63,516 bases of DNA, from the NCBI GenBank assembly GCA_964387775.1, contig CAYLZO010000003.1, forward strand, positions 1-63,516. Reading direction: 5' to 3'. Both the position numbers and the translations under genes were made by a program. How positions within the stretch are numbered: the first letter of the stretch is position 1; every line of letters begins with the position of its first letter. Positions 51,159-59,434 of this stretch are shown here, piece after piece. The notes below the pieces were generated by a model. The model saw only the letters and a program-made list of their open reading frames with translations, did no database searches and had not been told where the DNA came from. Origin of the DNA: CAYLZO01 sp964387775 (lineage in GTDB: Bacteria > Chloroflexota > Anaerolineae > JAAYZQ01).

Positions 51159-52118
51159 ATGCGCGTGATAGGTCGAAATGCGGTACTCGTCAGTATTGTC
51201 TTTCTCCTGGCTCTGTCCTTCGGAGCGCAGCCGGTGCAGGCCCAGGCCCACGTCGTCCAACGGGGCGAGACGCTGTCGTCCATCGCCGCCCGCTACGGCA
51301 CCACGCCCCAGGCCCTTGCCAGCGCCAATGGGCTGGCCAACGCCAACTACATCTATGCCGGGCAGCGGCTGGCCATCCCCGGCGGGGGCGGCGGCGGCAC
51401 CTACACCGTCGGGCCCGGCGACACGCTGGCTGCCATCGCGGCGCGGCACGGCACGACGGTCAACGCCCTGGTGCAGGCCAACGGCCTGGCCAATGCCAAC
51501 TACATTTACGCCGGCCAGAAGCTGCGCATCCCCGGCGGGGGCAGCAACAGCAGCGGCTCGGTCCACGTGGTGCAGCGAGGCGACACGCTGGCCGCCATCG
51601 CCTATCGCTACGGCACGACGGCCTGGGCCATCGCCAACGTCAACGGGCTGGCCAACCCCAATCGGATTTACGCCGGCCAGAAGCTGCGCATCCCGGCCGG
51701 CGGCGGGGCGGCGCCCGCCCCGGCATCGCCAGGCGGCGGCGGCAAGCGCATCGTCATCGACCTGTCGGACCAGCGCATGTACGTCTACCAGGGCGGGCAG
51801 TTGCTCTGGAACTGGACGGTCTCGACGGGGCGGCCGGGTCAAGAGACGGCCGTGGGCCACTACAAGGTGCTCAACAAGATCCCCAACGCCTACGCCTACA
51901 CCTGGAGCCTGCAAATGCCCTATTGGCTGGGCATCTATTGGGCCGGCAGTTTGCAGAACGGCATCCACGCCCTGCCCATCCAGGCCAACGGCCAGCGACT
52001 GTGGGACGGCTACCTGGGCCAGCGGGTGTCCTACGGCTGCGTGATTCTCGGCACCGAGCAGGCCAAGGCGCTCTACAATTGGGCGCCGGTGGGCACGCCG
52101 GTAGACGTCGTTTGGTAA
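51159..52118 (+). CDS. Secreted LysM-containing L,D-transpeptidase (YkuD)
   Basis: 319 residues from ATG 51159 (AGAGGGAGATTC upstream). The signal peptide ends near AQPVQAQA (about 29). Three LysM domains follow (about 30-75, 80-125, 133-180), each with an xVVQRGxTLxxIAxRYGTT-like start. The YkuD catalytic domain (about 195-319) has HALPIQANG and SYGCVILG with the active Cys. It should form 3-3 crosslinks in peptidoglycan or attach proteins to it. The three LysM copies are near-identical in places (NGLANANYIYAGQKLRIP), pointing to recent duplication. Confidence 0.93.
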   Translation: MRVIGRNAVLVSIVFLLALSFGAQPVQAQAHVVQRGETLSSIAARYGTTPQALASANGLANANYIYAGQRLAIPGGGGGGTYTVGPGDTLAAIAARHGTTVNALVQANGLANANYIYAGQKLRIPGGGSNSSGSVHVVQRGDTLAAIAYRYGTTAWAIANVNGLANPNRIYAGQKLRIPAGGGAAPAPASPGGGGKRIVIDLSDQRMYVYQGGQLLWNWTVSTGRPGQETAVGHYKVLNKIPNAYAYTWSLQMPYWLGIYWAGSLQNGIHALPIQANGQRLWDGYLGQRVSYGCVILGTEQAKALYNWAPVGTPVDVVW

Positions 52119-52119
52119 G

Positions 52120-52197
52120 ACGTATTCCGTATAGCGTAAAGCGTAAAGCGTAAAACGTAAAGCGCAAGACCATTACGTTTTACGCTTTACGCTTTTT
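52120..52197 (+). terminator. AAAGCGTAAAGCGTAAAACG inverted repeat with T tract
   Basis: A perfect 23-bp inverted repeat (52138-52160 and 52173-52195) followed by five T. It belongs to the GCGTAAA/GTATTGCGTA repeat family and probably terminates the transpeptidase transcript. It ends only 14 bp before the MFS start codon. Confidence 0.7.
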
Positions 52198-52210
52198 CAG
52201 GGAGATCATC

Positions 52211-53401
52211 ATGTCCATCGAAGTAGACGCGGAAGCAGGAACTGCCCCGGCGGACCCCTTCCAGACCGGCGACGTGACGACCATCAGCGCCGGGCACGCG
52301 GTCCACGACACGTACACGGCCTTCCTGTCGCCCCTGTTGCCCGCTTTTATCGAGAACCTATCTTTGTCCAACACCGAGGCCGGGGTGCTGACGGTCTTTA
52401 ACCAGGCACCGTCGCTGCTCCAGCCCCTCATCGGCCACCTGGCCGACCGGGTGAGCCTGCGCTACGCCGTCATCCTGGCGCCGGGCGTGACGGCCACGGC
52501 CATGAGCCTGCTGGGCATCGCGCCGGCCTACGCCGTGCTGGCCCTGCTGCTGACCGTGACCGGTCTCAGCTCGGCCACGCTCCACTCGGTGGCGCCGGTG
52601 ATGGCCGGGCGGCTCTCGGGCCGCAACCTGGGCCGGGGCATGGGCTTTTGGATGGTCGGCGGCGAGTTGGGGCGCACGCTGGGGCCGCTGGTCATCGCCG
52701 CCTATTTCCTGGTCAAGCCCGACAGCCTGGCCAGCCTGCCCCTGCTGATGATCGGTGGTTGGCTGGCCACGGCGCTGCTCTTTGTCCGGCTGCGCGACGT
52801 GCGGGTCCGCCCGCCCGGCGCCGGCGAGGGGCTGCCCTGGCGGCAGGCCCTGGGCGTGATGGGCCCCTTCCTGGTGCCGCTGGTGGGCATCATCGTCGTG
52901 CGCTCCTTCATGTCGGCGGCGCTGACCACCTATCTGCCCGTCTTTCTCACCGCCGAGGGCGCCGAGCTCTGGTTCGCGGGCATCAGCCTCTCGGTGCTGG
53001 AGGCCGCGGGCGTGGTCGGCGCGCTGCTGGGCGGCTCTCTGAGCGACCGGCTGGGCCGGCGGACCATGCTGCTACTCTCGCTGCTCACCACGCCGCCTCT
53101 GATGCTGGCCTTTCTGGCCGTAGATGGCTGGGTGCGCTTCCTGCTGTTGCTGGGCCTGGGCCTCTCGGCGCTGTCGGTCACGCCCGTGCTCATGGCCCTG
53201 GTACAGGAGAGCTTTCCCCAGAACCGGGCGCTGGCCAACGGCGTCTATATGGCGCTGAGCTTCCTGATCCGCTCCGGCGTGGTCGTGGTGGTCGGCGGCA
53301 TGGGCGACCTGTGGGGATTGCGGCTGGCCTTTGGCGTCAGCGCCGTGATTCCGCTGCTGGGCTTGCCCTTCCTGCGGCTGCTCCCGGCGCGGCGGCGCTG
53401 A
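52211..53401 (+). CDS. MFS transporter, fosmidomycin-resistance (Fsr)-like
   Basis: 396 residues, 12 membrane segments. SAGHAVHDTYTAFLSPLLP at the N-terminus and ATLHSVAPVMAGRLSGRNLGRGMGF, in part, resemble Fsr-type exporters, and the typical loop 2-3 motif is GHLADRVSLR. The substrate cannot be inferred. CAGGGAGATC is the ribosome-binding site, directly after the repeat hairpin, so the gene may depend on read-through or on a promoter inside the repeat. Confidence 0.85.
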   Translation: MSIEVDAEAGTAPADPFQTGDVTTISAGHAVHDTYTAFLSPLLPAFIENLSLSNTEAGVLTVFNQAPSLLQPLIGHLADRVSLRYAVILAPGVTATAMSLLGIAPAYAVLALLLTVTGLSSATLHSVAPVMAGRLSGRNLGRGMGFWMVGGELGRTLGPLVIAAYFLVKPDSLASLPLLMIGGWLATALLFVRLRDVRVRPPGAGEGLPWRQALGVMGPFLVPLVGIIVVRSFMSAALTTYLPVFLTAEGAELWFAGISLSVLEAAGVVGALLGGSLSDRLGRRTMLLLSLLTTPPLMLAFLAVDGWVRFLLLLGLGLSALSVTPVLMALVQESFPQNRALANGVYMALSFLIRSGVVVVVGGMGDLWGLRLAFGVSAVIPLLGLPFLRLLPARRR

Positions 53402-53416
53402 GTTAGCGGATGGTGT

Positions 53417-53445
53417 TTGATGGGTTGGGTGGGGTATGGTATAAT
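53417..53445 (+). promoter_or_regulatory. Predicted promoter before the DUF4160 remnant/DUF2442 pair
   Basis: TTGATG (53417-53422), 17-bp spacer, perfect TATAAT (53440-53445). Confidence 0.6.
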
Positions 53446-53450
53446 GGCTG

Positions 53451-53603
53451 CGCAGCGCAAAGGAGTCGAAATTTTGGCTTGGACCGGTGGCCCTGGCCCG
53501 AAATCTTGGCTTTAGCGCCAAGGAACTGCGCAGGATCGAACGGATATTGGCAGAGCACAAAGAGGAATTGCTGGAGGCATGGTATGCACATTTCGGAGCT
53601 TAG
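53451..53603 (+). pseudogene. C-terminal half of a DUF4160 protein
   Basis: This frame reads KFWLGPVALARNLGFSAKEL and then RRIERILAEHKEELLEAWYAHFG, the conserved end of DUF4160. The N-terminal half and any start codon are missing: the frame is closed by TAA inside the TATAAT box. It overlaps the DUF2442 start by 20 bp, the normal organisation of DUF4160-DUF2442 pairs. Confidence 0.7.
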
Positions 53604-53859
53604 ACCCGGCGAAAAGGTAAAGCACGTGTTTTTCTCCAAAGACACTTTGGGTGTCGATCTGCTGGACGGCCGCACGATCATAGTTCCACCAGTCTGGTAT
53701 CCCAGGCTTCTGCACGCCACGCCGGAGCAGCGGACTAACTGGCAGATATGTGGGGGCGGCTATGGCATCCACTGGCCAGACATCGACGAAGACTTGAGCA
53801 CAGAGGGCTTGCTGCGTGGTGCGCCCGCGTCCCGCCAATCCGTGCCAGTTCCGGCGTGA
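53584..53859 (+). CDS. DUF2442 protein
   Basis: 91 residues from ATG 53584. KVKHVFFSKDTLGVDLLDGR and TIIVPPVWYPRLLHATPEQR followed by WQICGGGYGIHWPDIDEDLS are the family's conserved strands and the terminal WPxIDEDIS motif. DUF2442 is commonly encoded next to DUF4160, and the pair is suspected to act as toxin-antitoxin or phage-related modules. Here the partner is truncated, so DUF2442 may be a survivor. Confidence 0.85.
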   Translation: MHISELRPGEKVKHVFFSKDTLGVDLLDGRTIIVPPVWYPRLLHATPEQRTNWQICGGGYGIHWPDIDEDLSTEGLLRGAPASRQSVPVPA

Positions 53860-53888
53860 TGCACCGAGATAACTCGTAAGAGGACCGT

Positions 53889-54032
53889 GTGACAGAAAAG
53901 AGTTCTGGCAGCCAACAGGAAACAGTGTACCTGAGCACAGCCCAGGCTGCAAGATGGTTGAGGGGTGGATTACCGAACTGGAAGCACAGCTCTCCGGGCC
54001 ATAAGGCGCTCTGCCCACGACCCCAGCCTTGA
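53889..54032 (+). pseudogene. Truncated excisionase-type helix-turn-helix protein
   Basis: From GTG 53889 (AGAGGA upstream) a 47-residue frame contains VYLSTAQAARWLRGG, the first helix-turn-helix of MerR/excisionase-like proteins, and then diverges into sequence without the second helix (PNWKHSSPGHKALCPRPQP). It looks like a remnant of a small DNA-binding gene, perhaps after a frameshift. Confidence 0.45.
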
Positions 54033-54081
54033 CCTTCGCAAGGCTTGACATCTGGGCAATTCGCTGTCTTGGGGGTGAAGA

Positions 54082-55299
54082 TTGGCTCAAAGATACCGCA
54101 AACTGCAAACCGCCAAAGACCTGACCCGCCTGATGACGCGCTACTATGCCACGCAAAAGATCGTCAGCAAGGTGCGGCCCCTGGCCTGGGTCACCAGCGG
54201 CGCGCCGGTCGAGATCCTGACCGGCATGGGCGTGGCCACGGCCTACCCCGAGAATTACGGCGCCCTGGTCGGCGCCCAGCGGGCGGCCGTGCCCCTGGCC
54301 CGGGTGGCCGAAGAGCGGGGCCTGAGCCCCGACGTGTGCTCCTACGCCCGCTGCCACCTCGGCTCGATCCTGGATGCCAGGAACGCGCCCCAGGGCGGCC
54401 TGCCCCGGCCCGACCTGCTGGTGGCCTGCAACAACATCTGCGGCACGGTCATCAAGTGGTACCAGGCCCTGGCCCAGGAGCTGGACGTGCCGCTCTTTCT
54501 GCTCGACGCGCCCTACCAGCACGAGCCGGGCCTGCCCGAGCACGCCGCCGGGTACGTGGCCGCCCAGCTGGAGGACCTGATCGCCTGGGTGACGGGGCAC
54601 ACGGGCCGCAAGCTCAACGAGCGCAATTTCCGCCAGGCGCTGGACCTCTCCAACCAGGCCGTGACCCTCTGGCGCGAGATCCGCGAGCTGTGCCAGGCGC
54701 GGCCCTCGCCCCTGAACGCGCCCGACCTCTTTCTGACCATGGCCCCCATCGTCGTGCTGCGCGGCAGCAAGGACGCGGTCAAGTTCTACCAGAAGCTCAA
54801 GGACGAGGTCGAGGGGCGGGTGGCCCGGGGCGAGGGCGCCCTCCTGGAGGAGCGCTACCGGCTGCTGTGGGACAATATCGCCATCTGGTTCCGGCTCTTT
54901 CGCCTGTTCCGGCTCTTTATCGACGCCGGGGCCTGCTTCGTGGTGGACACCTACACCAACGCCTGGTCGGCCTCGGTCGATACCGACGAGCCGATCCTGG
55001 GCCTGGCCCGAACCTACTCGACGGTGTACATTAACCGTTGCCTCCAGGTCCGCGCCGACGAGATGGGCGACCTGATCGAGCGCTTTGGCGTGGACGGCGT
55101 GGTCTTTCACTCCAACCGCTCCTGCAAGCCCTACTCGCTGGGCCAGTACGAGTTGCTGGAGGCGGTGGGCCGCCGCACCGGCGTGCCGGGCCTGGTCCTC
55201 GAAGCCGACATGTGCGACACCCGCCTCTACGCCGACGAGCCGATCAAAAACCGCATCCAGGCCTTCCTCGACGTGCTGGAAGCCCGACCTCGCCGGTGA
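54082..55299 (+). CDS. 2-hydroxyacyl-CoA dehydratase/benzoyl-CoA reductase subunit-like protein
   Basis: 405 residues from TTG 54082 (GGGGGTGAAG upstream). Features of the HgdB/FldC/BcrC superfamily are the cysteines C86, C91, C116 and C120 in SYARC and CNNICG, PLFLLDAPYQHEPG, and the C-terminal FHSNRSCKPYSLGQYELLE and LEADMCDTRLY, which hold Fe-S ligands. These enzymes use two such subunits plus an ATP-driven activator to dehydrate hydroxyacyl-CoA or reduce benzoyl-CoA. Neither the second subunit nor the activator gene is in the neighbourhood, so this copy is an orphan, possibly of the sulfur- or metal-insertion type. Confidence 0.85.
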   Translation: MAQRYRKLQTAKDLTRLMTRYYATQKIVSKVRPLAWVTSGAPVEILTGMGVATAYPENYGALVGAQRAAVPLARVAEERGLSPDVCSYARCHLGSILDARNAPQGGLPRPDLLVACNNICGTVIKWYQALAQELDVPLFLLDAPYQHEPGLPEHAAGYVAAQLEDLIAWVTGHTGRKLNERNFRQALDLSNQAVTLWREIRELCQARPSPLNAPDLFLTMAPIVVLRGSKDAVKFYQKLKDEVEGRVARGEGALLEERYRLLWDNIAIWFRLFRLFRLFIDAGACFVVDTYTNAWSASVDTDEPILGLARTYSTVYINRCLQVRADEMGDLIERFGVDGVVFHSNRSCKPYSLGQYELLEAVGRRTGVPGLVLEADMCDTRLYADEPIKNRIQAFLDVLEARPRR

Positions 55300-55334
55300 C
55301 TCGCCAGATACCAGAATTCAGCGCCGACGAAAGC

Positions 55335-55363
55335 TTGCGCTCTGCAAGACTCCCTGGTAGAAT
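55335..55363 (+). promoter_or_regulatory. Predicted promoter of the RHH-like/HNH pair
   Basis: TTGCGC (55335-55340), 17-bp spacer, TAGAAT (55358-55363); the AGGAGGT at 55372 follows closely, so the leader is short (about 18 nt). Confidence 0.55.
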
Positions 55364-55387
55364 GGGAGCCAGGAGGTAAGAAGCGCG

Positions 55388-55813
55388 ATGTCCCAGACGA
55401 TCACGATAGATTTGCCGGACAAGTTGTACAAACACCTGCAACGGGCCGCCGAGCTATCAAGCCAGCCGACGGAAACCATCGTCGTGCAGAGCCTGGCGCA
55501 CAGTTTGCCACCTTTGCTGGAAGAGATTCCGACGCACTATCAACCAGACGTGTTCCCACTCTTGCAGATGAGCGACGCCGAACTCCAGCGGGAAATGAGC
55601 CGCGTGTATTCCCAGGACCGGTGGGCCGAGTACCAGGCGCTGCTTGACAAAAAGAAACAAACGACTTTGAGGGCAGAAGAAGAGGCGCGCCTGAAAAGCC
55701 TGCGTCGCCAAGCCGACGTGCTCACCTTCCGCCGGGGATACGCCGCCGTTTTGCTAAAAAGGCGGGGCTATCGTCTGCCATCGCTTGAGGAACTGCAACA
55801 CGCCACAGCATGA
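55388..55813 (+). CDS. Ribbon-helix-helix-like protein preceding an HNH nuclease
   Basis: 141 residues. The start TITIDLPDKLYKHLQRAAEL and the next helix (PTETIVVQSL) look like a ribbon-helix-helix DNA-binding antitoxin domain. The rest (about 50-140) is helical and charged, with RAEEEARLKSLRRQADVLTF and a final RRGYRLPSLEELQ. I do not know a function for this part. AGGAGGT gives strong translation, and the stop overlaps the HNH start (ATGA). It may repress its operon or deliver the nuclease. Confidence 0.7.
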   Translation: MSQTITIDLPDKLYKHLQRAAELSSQPTETIVVQSLAHSLPPLLEEIPTHYQPDVFPLLQMSDAELQREMSRVYSQDRWAEYQALLDKKKQTTLRAEEEARLKSLRRQADVLTFRRGYAAVLLKRRGYRLPSLEELQHATA

Positions 55814-56244
55814 CCCCGACTGCTCGCGAATTGCGTCGTCGAATTGCAGAGCAGGCAGGCCACCGCTGCGGCTACTGCCTGACACAGGAGGTCGTCAGCG
55901 GCGTACCCCTCACCCTGGAGCACATCGTTCCCCGGGCGAAAGGAGGCCAGAATACGGAAGAGAACCTGTGGCTCTCGTGCCGGCTCTGCAACGAAGCCAA
56001 AGGCGTGCAAACCGAGGCCCTGGACCCCCAAACTGGCGAGTCCGCCCCACTCTTCAATCCCCGCACCCAGGATTGGACCGAGCATTTCGCCCGGGCGGAG
56101 GCAGGCACGCACGTCATCGGCCAGACGCCAACCGGTCGAGCCACGGTGGCTGCCCTCGACTTGAATCACGAATTCCGGGTGCGCGCTCGCGCCATCTGGG
56201 TGGAAGCGGGCTGGCATCTGCCCGCCTCTGGCGAACGGGATTGA
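55810..56244 (+). CDS. HNH endonuclease
   Basis: 144 residues. The zinc-finger HNH core is clear: HRCGYC, TLEHIVPRAKGGQNTEENL and CRLCNEAKG supply the catalytic His and the four Cys. A C-terminal extension (about 80-144, with TQDWTEHFARAEAG and GRATVAALDLN) is shared by HNH proteins of cyanobacteria and Chloroflexota that sit behind a small RHH-like gene. Substrate specificity is unknown. Confidence 0.9.
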   Translation: MTPTARELRRRIAEQAGHRCGYCLTQEVVSGVPLTLEHIVPRAKGGQNTEENLWLSCRLCNEAKGVQTEALDPQTGESAPLFNPRTQDWTEHFARAEAGTHVIGQTPTGRATVAALDLNHEFRVRARAIWVEAGWHLPASGERD

Positions 56245-56259
56245 CGCCGTGGAGGCCCC

Positions 56260-57150
56260 TTGAGCGGCGAACTCGTTGCCCTGCTGAGCGCCCTGCTATG
56301 GGCCGCGGCCAGCGTGCTGCTGACCGTTGGCGCCCGGCGGCTGCCCGTCGTGCCCCTGAACTTGATCCGCTGCGTAGTCTCGACGGCCTTTTTCTGGGCG
56401 CTGCTGCCCTTCTACGGCGGNNNNNNNNNNGTCGAGGCCCTGATAGCCATCCCGCCCGAAGCCTGGCTGTGGCTGGTGGTCTCGGTGCTGGGCCTGTTGG
56501 TGGTGGGCGACACCCTCTATTTTCGGGCCATGGACCTGGCCGGCGTGTCGTGGGCTATGCCCGTGGCCAGCGTCAATCCGCTGTGGGCCGTGTTGCTGGC
56601 GGCGCTGTTCGTCGACGAGCCGCTGACCTGGACGCTGCTGCTGGGCACCCTGCTGGTCATCGCCGGGGTGGTGGTGCTGAGCCGGCCCGTCGGCCAGTCG
56701 AGCGGCGGGCGGGCCATCGAGCCGGCGGCGCGGCGGGCCGGGCTGCTGCTGGCCTTTGCCACCTCGGTCCTGTGGGCCATCGGCCAGGTGGCCCTCAAGC
56801 CGGCCACGGCCGGCATCCACTCGGTGGTGGCCAACAGCGTGCGCCAGCCGGTGGGCATGGTCATGCTCCTGGGCCTGACGCTGCTCCGCGGCCAGGGGCG
56901 CGCCCTGCGGACCCTCGACCGCCACTCGTGGCTGGTCATCTTCCTGGCCAGTTTCGTCGGCACCGGCTTTGGCACGCTCTTTTTCATCATGGCCATCCAG
57001 ATGGTGGGCGCCGGCCGCACCGCCGTCCTGACTTCGACGGCGCCGCTGCTGGCCATCCCCTTTTCGCTGCTCTGGCTCCAGGAGCGGCCCACCCGCTGGA
57101 CCCTGGCCGGCACGGCGCTGACGACGGCCGGCATCGCGCTGGTGGCGTGA
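56260..57150 (+). CDS. EamA/DMT-family transporter, contains an assembly gap
   Basis: About 296 residues with ten membrane segments in two EamA repeats. It starts at TTG 56260 after GGAGG. Motifs RAMDLAGVSWAMPVASVNPL and ERPTRWTLAGTALTTAGIAL are typical. Ten N (56421-56430) interrupt the second segment; the frame is the same on both sides only if the gap length is right. Substrate is unknown. It begins 15 bp after the HNH gene. Confidence 0.82.
   Translation: MSGELVALLSALLWAAASVLLTVGARRLPVVPLNLIRCVVSTAFFWALLPFYGXXXXVEALIAIPPEAWLWLVVSVLGLLVVGDTLYFRAMDLAGVSWAMPVASVNPLWAVLLAALFVDEPLTWTLLLGTLLVIAGVVVLSRPVGQSSGGRAIEPAARRAGLLLAFATSVLWAIGQVALKPATAGIHSVVANSVRQPVGMVMLLGLTLLRGQGRALRTLDRHSWLVIFLASFVGTGFGTLFFIMAIQMVGAGRTAVLTSTAPLLAIPFSLLWLQERPTRWTLAGTALTTAGIALVA
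56421..56430. other. Assembly gap (10 N)
   Basis: Ten ambiguous bases inside the EamA gene. Confidence 0.99.
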
Positions 57151-57238
57151 AGCGTATTGCGTGATGCGTGATGCGTGATCAGCGTCTATGCAATACGCAA
57201 TACGCTGTACGTCATACGCAATACGGGATACGAGTCAA
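57151..57238. repeat. GCGTATTGCGTGATGCGTG repeat tract
   Basis: Same family as 33135-33237: forward GCGTATTGCGTGATGCGTG units followed by TACGCAATACGCTGTACG units in the opposite orientation. It fills the gap between the EamA gene and the ABC exporter. Confidence 0.65.
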
Positions 57239-57241
57239 TTG

Positions 57242-59403
57242 ATGGAACGCTGGACAGAATTCAGGAAAACCTGGCGCGAGGGCCTGGCTAACTACCGCCG
57301 CATGCTGGCTTACGTGCGGCCTTATTGGCCCTACCTCGCCGTGGCCGCGGTCAGCCTCATCTTCATCAGCCTGCTGGGGCTGGCGATGCCCTGGGCGGTG
57401 CAAAACCTGGTGGACCTGGTCGTCGTCGGCCAGGACTTTGCCCAACTGAACCGCATCGCCCTCATCCTGGCCGGCATTTTTGTCCTGCGCTCGGCTTTTG
57501 GTTTCGTCCAGACCTACCTCGTCGCCTGGGTCGGCGAGCGCGTGGTTGCCAACCTCCGCCGCGAGATCTATGAGCACCTCCTGTCGTTATCCCTCGGTTT
57601 TTTCGCCGGCCAACGCGTCGGCGAGTTGGTCTCGCGGCTGGGCAACGACGTGCAGGTCATCCAAAACGCGGTGACGAGTAACATCGTCGTCCTGTTGCAG
57701 CAGGTCGTCACCGCCGTCGGCGTGCTCGTCGTCGTCGGGGTCATGAACTGGCGGCTGACGCTACTTCTGGGCGTGGCGATCCCGGGCATGGTCCTGGTCA
57801 CGCGCCTGATGGGCCGGCGCATCCGGCACATCGCCAAGCAGGTCCAGGACACCCTGGCCGAAGCCTCGGCCGTGGTCGAAGAGACCGTCGGCGGCATCCG
57901 CATCGTCAAATCCTTCGCCCGCGAGGATCACGAGATGGCCCGCTACGGGCGCAAGGTGGACACCCTATTCGAGGCGGCCATACGCCGGACGCGGATTTAC
58001 GCAACCCTCGGACCGGCCATCTCGCTCTTGATGTACGGCAGCCTCGTCCTCGTGCTCTGGTTCGGCGGCCAGGAGGTGCTGCGGGGACGGCTGACGCCGG
58101 GGCAGCTCATCGCCTTTCTCTTTTACGCCGGGATGCTCACCGGGCCGCTGGGGGGCTTTGCCGGGCTCTACGGCCAGATTCAGTCGGCGTTTGGGGCCAC
58201 CGAGCGCGTCTTTGAGCTGCTGGACACCCACCCCGAGATCACCGACGCCGACGACGCCCAACCCCTGCCGCCCATCGTCGGCCACGTTGCCTTCCACGAC
58301 GTCGGCTTCGAATACGATCCCCGCCAGCCGGTGCTCCGCGACGTCACGCTGGACGTGCAGCCGGGCCAGGTGGTGGCCCTGGTGGGGCCGAGCGGCGTGG
58401 GCAAGACGACGCTCGTCAACCTGATTCCGCGTTTTTACGACCCGACCGAGGGGTCCATCACCATCGACGGCCAGGACCTCCGCACGGTGACCCTTCGCTC
58501 GCTGCGGGACCAGATCGGCATCGTGCCCCAGGAGACGCTGCTCTTCAGCGACACCATCGCCAACAACATCCGCTACGGCAAGCTCGACGCCAGCCAGGCC
58601 GAGATCGAGGCCGCGGCCCGGGCGGCCAACGCCCACGAGTTCATCGTCGACGACCTGCCCGACGGCTACGAGACCCAGGTCGGCGAGCGGGGCATCAAGC
58701 TCTCGGGCGGCCAGCGGCAGCGGGTGGCCATCGCCCGGGCTATCCTCAAGAATCCCCGCATCCTCATCCTCGACGAGGCCACCTCCTCCCTCGACACCGA
58801 GTCGGAGCAACTGGTGCAGGAGGCGCTGGAGCGGCTGATGCACCCTGATGCAGGCGTGGACGGCCAGACCCCGTCTGCGTCCGACACAGGGCAACGGCTC
58901 AGGACAAGCCCTTCGACTTCGCTCAGGACAAGCCCTTCGACTTCGCTCAGGACNNNNNNNNNNNNNNNNNNNNNNNNNNNNNNNNNNNNNNNNNNNNNNN
59001 NNNNNNNNNNNNNNNNNNNNNNNNNNNNNNNNNNNNNNNNNNNNNNNNNNNNNTCAGGACAAGCCCTTCGACTTCGCTCAGGACAAGCCCTTCGACTTCG
59101 CTCAGGACAAGCCCTTCGACTTCGCTCAGGACGAGCTTTGTTATTGCCCACCGCCTGTCGACCATCACCAACGCCGACCAGATCATCGTGCTCCACGACG
59201 GGCGCGTGGTCGAGCGGGGCACCCACGAGGCGCTGCTGGCCCAGGAGGACAGCCTCTACCGCTACTACCACGCCCTCCAGTTCCGCTGGGACGACGACGA
59301 GGAATCCCAAGCGCCCCAAGCCAGCCCTCCCTCGGAAGTCGAGGAGACCGCTTGGCCGCCCACGACCCTCCCCTTCCCCTTCCCCGGAGAAGGAGGCGAA
59401 TGA
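57242..59403 (+). CDS. ABC exporter (MsbA-like) interrupted by a repeat array and an assembly gap
   Basis: Starts at ATG 57242. Six membrane segments (about 25-320) are followed by an ATPase domain with Walker A GPSGVGKT, signature LSGGQRQRVA and Walker B ILILDEATSSLD. The normal next element, the H-loop (FVIAHRLSTITNADQIIV), occurs only at 59137, after about 240 bp of 24-bp repeats and 100 N. The C-terminal end (LHDGRVVERGTHEALLAQED) is intact. The two parts are in different frames as written, but the gap length is arbitrary, so the gene may be functional with a repeat-encoded insertion, or broken. It probably exports lipid or drug-like compounds as a homodimer. Confidence 0.8.
58895..59133. 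repeat. 24-bp tandem repeat array, partly in the gap
   Basis: Units of AGGACAAGCCCTTCGACTTC plus GCTC, two copies before and three or more after the N run. Because the unit is 24 bp, it is translated as 8-residue repeats (SGQALRLR, DKPFDFAQ or TSPSTSLR by frame). The array lies inside the ABC ATPase between the D-loop and the H-loop. Confidence 0.9.
58954..59053. other. Assembly gap (100 N)
   Basis: Exactly 100 ambiguous bases, the usual placeholder for unknown length, in the middle of a repeat array. Confidence 0.99.
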
Positions 59404-59434
59404 GCTTTGTCACTTGTGCCTTGTGCCTTGATCC

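Noticed and set aside
58848..59222. Several short open frames spanning the N run
   Set aside because: They arise from the repeat being open in most frames and from untranslated N codons, and have no independent support.
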